Shown here: positions 1-10,728 of the stretch, piece by piece
Layout of the letters: every line of letters begins with the position of its first letter
How positions within the stretch are numbered: the first letter of the stretch is position 1
NCBI GenBank assembly: GCA_030655315.1
Contig: JAURVT010000011.1
Location: forward strand, 1-64,000
Length of the DNA stretch: 64,000 nt
Direction of reading: 5' to 3'
Origin: Nocardioidaceae bacterium
GTDB lineage: Bacteria; Actinomycetota; Actinomycetes; Propionibacteriales; Nocardioidaceae
Notes under the pieces: model-generated
What the model was told of the DNA's origin: nothing
Databases searched by the model: none
What the model saw: the letters and a program-made list of their open reading frames with translations, nothing else
Position numbers and translations under genes: made by a program

Positions 1-2155
<2,155 letters not shown>

Positions 2156-2201
2156 TCGCGGCCCGCACCAGCCCGTCCACCGAGCGAACCCCGAGGGGAC
2201 C

Positions 2202-3305
2202 ATGGACATCGAGATCGGCACGGCCAAGCGAGGCCGCCGCGCGTACTCCTTCGACGACATCGCGATCGTCCCGAGCCGCCGCACGCGCGACCCCGAGGAG
2301 ATCTCGACGGCGTGGCAGATCGACGCCTACCGCTTCGACATCCCGATCATGGCCGCGCCGATGGACTCGGTGATGTCGCCCGACACCGCCATCGCGCTCG
2401 GTCGCTTCGGCGGTCTCGGCGTCCTCGACCTCGAGGGCCTGTGGACGCGCTACGAGGACCCGACGTCGCTGCTCGAGGAGGTGGCGCGCCTCGACGGCGA
2501 CGACGCCACCGTCCGGATGCAGCAGATGTACGAGGAGCCGATCAAGCCGGGACTGATGGTCGAGCGGCTGCAGCAGGTGCGCCAGGCCGGCGTCACGGTG
2601 GCCGGCGCGCTGTCGCCGCAGCGCACCAAGCAGTTCGCCAAGCACGTGGTCGACGCGGGCGTCGACCTGTTCGTCATCCGTGGCACCACCGTCTCGGCCG
2701 AGCACGTGTCGGGCCAGACCGAGCCGCTGAACCTCAAGGAGTTCATCTACGAGCTCGACGTCCCGGTCATCGTCGGCGGCTGCGCCACCCACCAGGCCGC
2801 GCTGCACCTGATGCGCACCGGCGCCGCCGGCGTCCTCGTCGGCTTCGGCGGGGGAGCGGCGCACACCACCCGCTCGGTGCTCGGCATCGGCGTCCCCATG
2901 GCCACCGCGGTGGCCGACGTCGCCGCGGCCCGTCGGGACTACCTGGACGAGTCCGGCGGCCGCTACGTGCACGTCATCGCCGACGGTTCGGTCGGACGCA
3001 GCGGCGACATCGCCAAGGCGATCGCCTGCGGCTCCGACGCCGTCATGGTCGGCTCGCCGTTCGCCCGCGCGGCCGAGGCCCCGGGCCGCGGCTTCCACTG
3101 GGGCGCCGAGGCCTGGCACGCGCACCTGCCGCGCGGCGAGCGCGTCGACATCGGCTCCATCGGCACCCTCGAGTCGGTGCTGTTCGGGCCGTCCACCGTG
3201 CCCGACGGCACGATGAACCTGATCGGCGCGCTGCGCCGGGCGATGGCCACCACGGGGTACACCGACCTCAAGGAGTTCCAGCGGGTCGAGGTCGTCGTCG
3301 AGTGA
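2202..3305 (+). CDS. guaB3: GuaB3 family IMP dehydrogenase-related protein
   Basis: A 367-residue TIM-barrel paralogue of GuaB without CBS domains (VAGALSPQ, ADGSVGRSGDIAKAIACGSDAVMVGS read as the barrel core in several strands). GuaB3 is a widespread actinobacterial and cyanobacterial family; cyanobacterial members are reported to act as GMP reductases, so an IMP dehydrogenase label would be unsafe. The position of the IMPDH catalytic Cys is occupied by His221 in GFGGGAAHTTR, so the normal thioimidate chemistry is not expected. ATG 2202 is preceded by a GAGGGG Shine-Dalgarno. The TGA overlaps the GTG of the nitrilase gene, suggesting translational coupling. Confidence 0.92.
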   Translation: MDIEIGTAKRGRRAYSFDDIAIVPSRRTRDPEEISTAWQIDAYRFDIPIMAAPMDSVMSPDTAIALGRFGGLGVLDLEGLWTRYEDPTSLLEEVARLDGDDATVRMQQMYEEPIKPGLMVERLQQVRQAGVTVAGALSPQRTKQFAKHVVDAGVDLFVIRGTTVSAEHVSGQTEPLNLKEFIYELDVPVIVGGCATHQAALHLMRTGAAGVLVGFGGGAAHTTRSVLGIGVPMATAVADVAAARRDYLDESGGRYVHVIADGSVGRSGDIAKAIACGSDAVMVGSPFARAAEAPGRGFHWGAEAWHAHLPRGERVDIGSIGTLESVLFGPSTVPDGTMNLIGALRRAMATTGYTDLKEFQRVEVVVE

Positions 3306-4147
3306 CCCCGGCGCCGCTGACCGTCGCCGGGCTGCAGGTGGCCGCCCGCGAGCCGGGCGACGTCCGGGCGCAGGCGGAGGCAGCGGCGGGACCCGTCGAG
3401 AAGGCGGCGTCGCGCGGCGCACGGCTGGCGGTGCTCCCCGAGCTGTACCTCTGCGGCTACGACCTCGACGTCGTCACCCGGCCCGGCGTGGCCCTGGACG
3501 CAGAGACGCTGGAGTCCGGTGGGCTCGACGGCGTCGACTCACCGGTCCGCCCGCTGATCCTCCTCACGCAGCGGCACCCCGTGGCGGTGCTCGTCGGGGC
3601 GGCCGTCCGTCAGGTCGACGGCCGGTTGACGATCTCCACGCTCCTCGTCCGCGACGGGACCGTGCGCCTCGCCTACGACAAGCAGCACCTCGACGGAGAC
3701 GAGCAGTCCGTGTTCGACCACGGCGACGGCGGTGCCCTGCTCGAGGTCGACGGGTGGGGCGTCGGGCTGGGGGTCTGCTACGACGTGCTGTTCCCCGAGC
3801 ACGCGCGGGCCGCCGCCGAGGCCGGCGCGCTCGTCTACGCGGTGTCGATGGCCTACCGCACCGGCGCGGAGCACCGTCGCGACCTCGCGGTGCGCGCGCG
3901 GGCGCTCGACAACGGGCTGTGGGTCGTGGCCAGCGGCCTCGTCGGCGACAGCGGCATCGGCCCGGTGTCCGGGGGCACGGCCGTCGTCGACCCCGAGGGG
4001 CGCGTGGTCGAGGCGGTGCCCGACGGGCAGGAGGGCCTCGTCGTCCGGACGCTGCACGCCGACGTGGTCACGGCCACCCGGACGGCGCACGCGATGGGCG
4101 CCGACCGTCGCGCCGACCTCGGCTCCGTGCGCCGCGTCGCCGGGTGA
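3302..4147 (+). CDS. carbon-nitrogen hydrolase (nitrilase/omega-amidase superfamily)
   Basis: A 281-residue C-N hydrolase; these cytoplasmic enzymes cleave amides or nitriles through a Glu-Lys-Cys triad. All three are present: Glu47 in LPELYLCGYD, Lys127 in YDKQHL and Cys159 in GVCYDVLFPE. Substrate cannot be read from sequence. The GTG start at 3302 overlaps the guaB3 stop (GTGA), which fixes both start and operon membership. Its partnership with guaB/guaB3 could mean a role in nitrogen or purine-linked metabolism, but that is only contextual. The gene ends 5 bp before an inverted repeat that precedes the next gene. Confidence 0.88.
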   Translation: MTPAPLTVAGLQVAAREPGDVRAQAEAAAGPVEKAASRGARLAVLPELYLCGYDLDVVTRPGVALDAETLESGGLDGVDSPVRPLILLTQRHPVAVLVGAAVRQVDGRLTISTLLVRDGTVRLAYDKQHLDGDEQSVFDHGDGGALLEVDGWGVGLGVCYDVLFPEHARAAAEAGALVYAVSMAYRTGAEHRRDLAVRARALDNGLWVVASGLVGDSGIGPVSGGTAVVDPEGRVVEAVPDGQEGLVVRTLHADVVTATRTAHAMGADRRADLGSVRRVAG

Positions 4148-4152
4148 CCGAC

Positions 4153-4175
4153 ATCTGACATCGAGGATGTCAGAT
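4153..4175. promoter_or_regulatory. operator-like inverted repeat upstream of the GMC oxidoreductase
   Basis: Perfect 10-bp arms ATCTGACATC / GATGTCAGAT around a 3-nt centre (GAG). The arms are only 40% GC in a region well above 70%, and no T-run follows, so a regulator-binding site is more likely than a terminator. It lies 50 bp before the oxidoreductase start. Confidence 0.5.
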
Positions 4176-4211
4176 CGGTTACCAGACGGTAGCGAACCGG
4201 CGTCATGAGAC

Positions 4212-4224
4212 ATACCCTGGGTAT
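4212..4224. promoter_or_regulatory. palindrome abutting the GMC oxidoreductase start codon
   Basis: ATACCC-T-GGGTAT, a perfect odd palindrome ending at the base before ATG 4225. No Shine-Dalgarno is present, so this segment is free to be an operator or an initiation-region hairpin. Confidence 0.4.
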
Positions 4225-5946
4225 ATGAACCAGGCAGCGAGCGACGCCGACGGACCCTTCGACTACGACGTGCTCGTGGTCGGGTCGGGGTTCGGCGGCT
4301 CGGTCACGGCCCTGCGGCTGACCGAGAAGGGGTACCGGGTCGCCGTGCTCGAGGCGGGCCGGCGGTTCGAGGACGACGAGTTCGCCACCACGTCCTTCGA
4401 CCTCAAGCGCTACCTGTTCGCGCCCGCGCTCGGCTGCTACGGGATCCAGCGGATCGACCTGCTCAAGGACGCGATGATCCTCTCGGGCGCCGGGGTGGGC
4501 GGTGGCTCGCTGGTCTACGCCAACACGCTGTACGAGCCCCTCGCGCCGTTCTACGAGGACCCGTCGTGGGGCCACATCACCGACTGGCGGGACGAGCTGG
4601 CGCCGTTCTACGACCAGGCCAAGCGGATGCTGGGCGTGACGACCTACCCGCACTTCACGCCGGCCGACGCGGTGATGAAGAAGGTGGCCGAGGACATGGG
4701 CGTGGGGCACACCTTCCACCCGACGCCCGTCGGCGTCCTGTTCGGTCAGGCGGGCGAGGAGGTGCCCGACCCGTACTTCGGCGGCGCGGGGCCGACGCGC
4801 AACGCGTGCCTGAACTGCGGCGAGTGCATGACCGGCTGCCGCCACAACGCCAAGAACACCCTGGTGAAGAACTACCTGCACCTGGCCGAGGGCGCCGGGG
4901 CCGAGGTGCTGCCGCTGACCACGGTCACCGCGGTCCGCCAGCGCCCCGGCGGCGGCTACCTCGTCGACACCCGTCGCACCGGTGGGCGGCTGCGTCGCGA
5001 CCGCCGCACCATCACCGCCGAGCAGGTGGTGCTGTCGGCCAGCGCGATGGGCACCCAGAAGCTGCTGCACAAGATGCGCGACCAGGGGCACCTCGCGCGC
5101 GTCTCGGACCGGCTCGGCGTCCTGACCCGCACCAACTCCGAGTCGATCCTCGGCGCGATCGCCCGCGACCGCGACGTCGACTACACCGAGGGCGTCGCGA
5201 TCACGTCATCGTTCCACCCCGACGAGGTCACCCACGTGGAGCCGTGCCGGTACGGCAAGGGGTCCAACGCGATCTCGGCGCTGCAGACCGTGCTGACCAG
5301 CGGCGACGGAGACGGACCGCGCTGGCGTCGCTGGCTCAAGGACATGTGGACCGAGCGCCGCAACATCGGCCAGCTCTACGACCTGCGGCACTGGTCCGAG
5401 CGGACCGTGATCGCGCTCGTCATGCAGTCGCTCGACAACTCCATCGTGGTGTCGCGGCGCAAGGGGAGGTTCACCCGCATCCCGCGCCTGACCTCGCGCC
5501 AGGGCCACGGCGCGCCCAACCCGACCTGGATCCCGCAGGGCTACGCCGCCGTCACCAAGATGGCCGAGGTGATGGGCGGCACCGCCGGCGGCACGATCGG
5601 CGAGCCGTTCAACATCCCGCTCACCGCGCACTTCATGGGCGGCTGCGCGATCGGCGACTCGCCCGCCACGGGGGTCGTCGACCCGTACCAGCGGCTGTAC
5701 GGGCACGAGGGCCTGCACGTCGTCGACGGATCGACCATCAGCGCCAACCTCGGCGTCAACCCGTCCCTGACCATCACCGCCCAGGCCGAACGGGCCGTGG
5801 CCCTGTGGCCCAACCGCGGCGAGGACGACACGCGTCCGCCGCTCGGCAGCGCCTACGTCCGCGTCGAGCCCGTCGCCCCGAAGAACCCGGTGGTCCCCGA
5901 CAGCGCGCCGGGGGCCCTGCGCCTGCCGATCGTCGACGTCAGCTGA
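4225..5946 (+). CDS. GMC family FAD-dependent oxidoreductase (ChoD-like)
   Basis: A 573-residue flavoprotein with an N-terminal Rossmann motif (VVGSGFGGSVTALRL, residues ~15-29) and a GMC C-terminal domain (FMGGCAIGD, then GLHVVDGSTI and NPSLTITAQA). It matches mycobacterial ChoD (Rv3409c) in length and gene order after guaB-guaB3. ChoD has been called a cholesterol oxidase, but the in vivo substrate of this branch is uncertain; a sterol or other hydrophobic alcohol is plausible. A Cys cluster C195-x2-C198-x2-C201-x3-C205 resembles a ferredoxin-type ligand set and is not part of classical GMC enzymes. ATG 4225 has no Shine-Dalgarno and directly follows a palindrome. Two hairpins follow the stop. 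Confidence 0.88.
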   Translation: MNQAASDADGPFDYDVLVVGSGFGGSVTALRLTEKGYRVAVLEAGRRFEDDEFATTSFDLKRYLFAPALGCYGIQRIDLLKDAMILSGAGVGGGSLVYANTLYEPLAPFYEDPSWGHITDWRDELAPFYDQAKRMLGVTTYPHFTPADAVMKKVAEDMGVGHTFHPTPVGVLFGQAGEEVPDPYFGGAGPTRNACLNCGECMTGCRHNAKNTLVKNYLHLAEGAGAEVLPLTTVTAVRQRPGGGYLVDTRRTGGRLRRDRRTITAEQVVLSASAMGTQKLLHKMRDQGHLARVSDRLGVLTRTNSESILGAIARDRDVDYTEGVAITSSFHPDEVTHVEPCRYGKGSNAISALQTVLTSGDGDGPRWRRWLKDMWTERRNIGQLYDLRHWSERTVIALVMQSLDNSIVVSRRKGRFTRIPRLTSRQGHGAPNPTWIPQGYAAVTKMAEVMGGTAGGTIGEPFNIPLTAHFMGGCAIGDSPATGVVDPYQRLYGHEGLHVVDGSTISANLGVNPSLTITAQAERAVALWPNRGEDDTRPPLGSAYVRVEPVAPKNPVVPDSAPGALRLPIVDVS

Positions 5947-5962
5947 CCTCGCGTCCGTGGGT

Positions 5963-6000
5963 GCGGGGCCCGGCCGGGAGGGAGTCCTGCCGGGCCCCGC
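5963..6000 (+). terminator. GC-rich hairpin after the GMC oxidoreductase
   Basis: A perfect 12-bp stem (5963-5974 with 5989-6000; GCGGGGCCCGGC) with a 14-nt loop, 16 bp after the stop at 5946. No T-run, as is common for actinobacterial terminators. Confidence 0.65.
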
Positions 6001-6026
6001 GCGTCGCGGCCGAGGCCGCGGACACG

Positions 6027-6054
6027 GGCCCGACGGGAGGGAGAGTGTCGGGCC
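6027..6054 (+). terminator. second hairpin, near-duplicate of the preceding one
   Basis: 8-bp stem GGCCCGAC / GTCGGGCC with a 12-nt loop. Both this loop and that of the hairpin at 5963-6000 contain GGGAGGGAG next to a GGCCCG arm, so the two look like a tandem duplication. Confidence 0.45.
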
Positions 6055-6141
6055 TACCGCTGAGAACGACGGGCGTCACTCGGAGTTACGGTTCAGCTCG
6101 GACGAATCTCGACCGGTTCGGGCCGCGGGGTCGCCGCGCCC

Positions 6142-6147
6142 TAGGCT
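6142..6147 (+). promoter_or_regulatory. -10 box (TAGGCT) for a leaderless guaA transcript
   Basis: TAGGCT fits TANNNT and ends 6 nt before the GTG at 6154, so transcription should start at or next to the start codon. No Shine-Dalgarno precedes that GTG, which agrees with a leaderless mRNA. Confidence 0.55.
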
Positions 6148-6153
6148 GGTCCC

Positions 6154-7728
<1,575 letters not shown>

Positions 7729-7757
7729 CCCCCCACCCCCTCCCTTCTCCCTCCTCG

Positions 7758-7839
7758 CCGAGCGGCGCATACTCGTCGGTTACTGACCGGTAGAGCGACG
7801 AGTTTGCGCCGGTCGACGGACGGTTTGCGCCGCTCGGCG
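7758..7839. repeat. left copy of an 82-bp inverted repeat flanking the DUF559 gene
   Basis: Matches the reverse complement of 8908-8989 at 69 of 82 positions (84%, no gaps; my hand count). Each copy is itself palindromic: GGCGCATACTCGTCG pairs with CGACGAGTTTGCGCC across a 17-nt centre, followed by a second TTTGCGCC unit 21 nt later. The copy overlaps the last ~20 codons and the TAA stop of the DUF559 gene, so it supplies that protein's Arg-rich C-terminus. Confidence 0.9.
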
Positions 7840-8817
7840 GGACGTCCGACGGTCGAACCGCCGCAGGCGACGCGCGAGGCGGGCCGCGCCGTCCGACGTC
7901 AGGCTGGAGCGGGACACCTCGGCCCGCCACGAGGCCAGGCCGGCCGGGTCGTGCATGATGCCGAGTACCTGCTCGGCATCTATCACCACCTGCTCGGGAT
8001 GGCGCAGGACCTCGACGGCGGTGTAGCCCCGCCGCTCCCAGCCGGCACGGGCCAGTCGCTTCTCGCGGTCGAGGTCGCGCTGGTGCTGGTCGCGGTCGCG
8101 GTGGACGCCTCCGTCGTACTCGTGCAACCGGCGGCTCCGTCCGATCCTGAGGTCGGCGCGGGCGACGAACGTGCCACGCGCGTCGCGCACGACGTACTGC
8201 GGCTCCACGTCGGTGATGTCGCACAGGACGTGGAGCAGCCGCAGGATCGTCTCCCACGCGGACTCGCTTCGCGCGTCGGCCAGCCTGATGGCCTGACGCA
8301 GGGTGCGAACTCCCCGGCGACCGGGCACCGCGACCGACCAGAGGTCCGGGACCGTGCAGTCCCCCCGGTGCAGGGCGCAGTCGATCACCACCACGAGGTC
8401 GACGAGGCAGAGGTCCTCGGCGAGCTCGGCGATGGTCCATGCGGCCGACGCGACGCGTGCCCCGTCCAGGACCGTCCGATGCCCCTCGGGCACGTCGCAG
8501 CGTCGGACGTACACCCCGCGGCGGTCGTGGTGGGGGGCGTCCACGTCGCTGGAGACGATCAGCGGCAGGGTGCACGGCAGCGACGGCAGCCACCACCCCC
8601 GGAGCTGGGCGGCGGTCAAGTGGGTCCAGACGGCGTGGGCGGGCAGGACCCTCTGGATCGCGACGCACGCGCTCGTCAGGTCGTGGGCGTGGCGGCGGGC
8701 CAGTGCGACGCCGGCGGCGGGGTGCGTCCACGTCCGCGAGCGGAGCTGGCGGGGTGTCAGCCCGGACGCCGCGGCGTCACGGTGACGGATCGAGGAGGCG
8801 GCGTGATCGGGTTCCAT
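7780..8817 (-). CDS. AbiEi-like N-terminus plus DUF559 (Vsr-like) nuclease-domain protein
   Basis: A 345-residue protein of the actinobacterial family that joins a winged-helix/AbiEi-antitoxin-like N-terminus (GLTPRQLRSRTW..., PAHAVWTHLTAAQLRGWW) to a C-terminal DUF559 domain. The DUF559 core is visible as ADLRIGR...LHEYDGGVHR, fitting the D...E-x-D-G-x-x-H pattern of PD-(D/E)XK-type nucleases. Function is unknown; the family is often annotated only as endonuclease-domain protein. ATG 8817 lacks a Shine-Dalgarno. The gene is enclosed by 82-bp inverted repeats, the left of which encodes its C-terminal tail. A related gene at 51299-52243 has the same arrangement with different repeats. Confidence 0.8.
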   Translation of the reverse strand: MEPDHAASSIRHRDAAASGLTPRQLRSRTWTHPAAGVALARRHAHDLTSACVAIQRVLPAHAVWTHLTAAQLRGWWLPSLPCTLPLIVSSDVDAPHHDRRGVYVRRCDVPEGHRTVLDGARVASAAWTIAELAEDLCLVDLVVVIDCALHRGDCTVPDLWSVAVPGRRGVRTLRQAIRLADARSESAWETILRLLHVLCDITDVEPQYVVRDARGTFVARADLRIGRSRRLHEYDGGVHRDRDQHQRDLDREKRLARAGWERRGYTAVEVLRHPEQVVIDAEQVLGIMHDPAGLASWRAEVSRSSLTSDGAARLARRLRRFDRRTSRRAAQTVRRPAQTRRSTGQ

Positions 8818-8868
8818 CTCGACACCGTCGTGGCCTCAGGGCCGCGCCGAAACCCGTCGTCGGCGATC

Positions 8869-8906
8869 TGTGGACGACGAGCCGGTCAGCCCTCGCCTGT
8901 GGACGA
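8869..8906 (-). promoter_or_regulatory. two TCGTCCACA boxes upstream of the DUF559 gene (DnaA-box-like)
   Basis: On the gene strand TCGTCCACA occurs at 8877-8869 and 8906-8898, 29 bp apart. Each differs by one base from TTGTCCACA, the actinobacterial DnaA-box consensus. The nearer one ends 51 nt before the start codon; the second DUF559 gene has an exact TTGTCCACA 52 nt before its start. Confidence 0.5.
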
Positions 8907-8907
8907 A

Positions 8908-8989
8908 CGCCGAGCGGCGCAAACTCTCCGCCCACCGGCGCAAGTTCGTCGCTCTACCACCCGGTAACCGACGAATTTGCGCCGCACGG
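8908..8989. repeat. right copy of the 82-bp inverted repeat flanking the DUF559 gene
   Basis: Inverted partner of 7758-7839. It lies between the divergent DUF559 and dihydroxyacetone kinase genes, 90 bp upstream of the DUF559 start. The sequence beyond the outer edge of both copies is also alike: runs of G reading outward. Confidence 0.9.
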
Positions 8990-8990
8990 C

Positions 8991-9018
8991 GGGAGGGGGC
9001 GGGGGAGGGGGGAGGGGG
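8991..9018 (+). promoter_or_regulatory. potential G-quadruplex just upstream of the dihydroxyacetone kinase -10 box
   Basis: Five runs of 3, 5, 5, 6 and 5 guanines separated by single bases, a strict G4 pattern on the + strand, ending 1 nt before TAGGGT. It occupies the usual -35/spacer region of that promoter. Confidence 0.5.
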
Positions 9019-9019
9019 C

Positions 9020-9025
9020 TAGGGT
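9020..9025 (+). promoter_or_regulatory. -10 box (TAGGGT) for a leaderless dihydroxyacetone kinase transcript
   Basis: TAGGGT ends 7 nt before ATG 9033, with no Shine-Dalgarno between, the same geometry as guaA, the gamma-glutamyltransferase gene and zwf in this window. Confidence 0.5.
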
Positions 9026-9032
9026 CGGCGGC

Positions 9033-10727
9033 ATGAAGAAGCTGATCGACGCGGTGCAGGACGTGGTGCCCGAGATGCTGGAGGGGCTGGCGGCGGGGAA
9101 CCCGGGGCTGGCGCTGCTGGAGGGGCAGACGGTGGCGCTGCGGGCCGACCACGCGGACGTCGCAGCGCGGGGGGAGGTGGCGATCCTGTCCGGGGGCGGC
9201 GCCGGTCACGAGCCGGCGCACGCGGGCTACGTGGGCCCCGGCATGCTCACCGGCGCCGTGGTGGGCGACGTCTTCACCTCGCCGTCCACCGACGCCGTGC
9301 TCGCCGCGATCCGCGCGGTCGCCGGACCCGCGGGCGTCCTGCTCTTGGTCAAGAACTACACCGGCGACCGGCTCAACTTCGGCCTCGCCGCCGAGATCGC
9401 CCGGGCCGAGGGCACGGACGTCGAGATGGTGGTGGTGGGTGACGACGTCGCGCTCGCCGTCGACGGCGAGCACGCCGGCCGTCGCGGCATCGCCGGCACG
9501 ATCCTCGTGCACAAGGCCGCCGGTGCGGCGGCCGCCGCCGGTGCCGACCTCGCGGCCGTCACCGCCGCCGCCCGGGCGGTCGCCGAGCACGTCGGGACGA
9601 TGGGCGTGGCGCTCAGCGCGTGCACCGTCCCCGCGGTGGGCCACCCCGGCTTCGAGCTGGCCGAGGACGAGATCGAGTGGGGCCTCGGCATCCACGGCGA
9701 GTCCGGCGTGGAGCGCGGCGCCATGGTCCCGGCCGCCGACGTCGCCGAGCGCCTCGTCGACGCCGTGACCACCGACCGCCGCATCGGCGCCGGCGCGCGC
9801 GTCGCGGTGCTCGTCAACGACCTCGGCGCCACCCCGCCGGGCGAGCTCGACATCGTCGCCCGCGGAGCCCTCGAGGCGCTGCGACGCCGCGACGTCGAGG
9901 TCGTGCGGATGTGGGTCGGCACCTTCCTCAGCGCGCTCGACATGGCCGGCTGCTCGATCTCGGTGCTCGAGGTCGACGACGGGCTGCTCGAGCGACTCGA
10001 CGCGCCCACCGAGACCTCGGCCTGGCCCGCGGCCCACCGCGGACGGGTCGCGCCGCCCGTCACCGTCAGTGCCCCGCAGCCCGACGCCGAGCCCGACACC
10101 TCCGAGCACCTCGCCGCCGACGCCCCGGTCCGCCGCGCGCTGGTCGCCGCCTGCGCCGCGCTGCGCGAGGCCGAGCCCGAGCTCACCCGGATGGACAGCG
10201 AGGTCGGCGACGGCGACCTCGGCACCGGTCTCGACCGCGGCGCCCGCGCCGTCGAGGACGAGATCGACGCGCTCCCCGCCGACCCGGCCGACGCGCTGCG
10301 GCACGTCGCGGGCACGCTGCGTCGCGTCATCGGCGGCACCTCCGGCCCGCTGTACTCCATCATGCTGATGCGTGCGGCCGCGGTCGTCGACGAGGGGGAC
10401 GCCACCGACGCCGCCGCCTGGGCGCGGGCCGTGACCGCCGGTGCCGACGGCATCGCCGAGGTGGGCGGGGCCTCTGTGGGCGACCGCACCATGCTCGACG
10501 CGCTCGTGCCGCTCGGCTCGACGCTCACCGAACAGCTCGGCGCCGGCGCGCAGGACGCCGGCACCCAGGCGGTCGAGGCCGCCCGCGCGGGCACCGCGTC
10601 GACCGCCGAGACGGTGGCCAAGGTCGGCCGGGCCAGCTACATCGGCGAGCGGGCCAAGGGCACGCCCGACCCCGGTGCGCACGCGGTCGTCGTGTGGGCG
10701 GACGCGGTGGTGCGCGAGCTGTCCTAG
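9033..10727 (+). CDS. single-chain dihydroxyacetone kinase (DhaK-DhaL fusion, ATP-type)
   Basis: Phosphorylates dihydroxyacetone (or a related ketose/triose) with ATP. The 564-residue chain has a DhaK domain (about 1-330) with LSGGGAGHEPAHAGYV, KNYTGDRLNF and the substrate-binding His221 in LGIHGESG, a linker near 340-365, and a DhaL domain (about 370-564) with the metal/nucleotide motif [11 protein letters not shown] and GGTSGPLY. The fused layout indicates direct ATP use, not the PTS-dependent three-subunit form. ATG 9033 follows TAGGGT by 7 nt, so the message is probably leaderless. The stop lies 1 bp from the stop of the convergent aldo/keto reductase gene. Confidence 0.92.
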   Translation: MKKLIDAVQDVVPEMLEGLAAGNPGLALLEGQTVALRADHADVAARGEVAILSGGGAGHEPAHAGYVGPGMLTGAVVGDVFTSPSTDAVLAAIRAVAGPAGVLLLVKNYTGDRLNFGLAAEIARAEGTDVEMVVVGDDVALAVDGEHAGRRGIAGTILVHKAAGAAAAAGADLAAVTAAARAVAEHVGTMGVALSACTVPAVGHPGFELAEDEIEWGLGIHGESGVERGAMVPAADVAERLVDAVTTDRRIGAGARVAVLVNDLGATPPGELDIVARGALEALRRRDVEVVRMWVGTFLSALDMAGCSISVLEVDDGLLERLDAPTETSAWPAAHRGRVAPPVTVSAPQPDAEPDTSEHLAADAPVRRALVAACAALREAEPELTRMDSEVGDGDLGTGLDRGARAVEDEIDALPADPADALRHVAGTLRRVIGGTSGPLYSIMLMRAAAVVDEGDATDAAAWARAVTAGADGIAEVGGASVGDRTMLDALVPLGSTLTEQLGAGAQDAGTQAVEAARAGTASTAETVAKVGRASYIGERAKGTPDPGAHAVVVWADAVVRELS

Positions 10728-10728
10728 C

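Noticed and set aside
7780-8817. AbiE-type toxin-antitoxin pair at the first DUF559 gene
   Set aside because: The N-terminus resembles the AbiEi antitoxin fold, but no AbiEii nucleotidyltransferase toxin gene lies beside it (nor beside the second copy).
8869-8906. Replication origin, from two DnaA-box-like sites
   Set aside because: Only two imperfect boxes, no AT-rich unwinding region and no dnaA/dnaN/rpmH neighbourhood.
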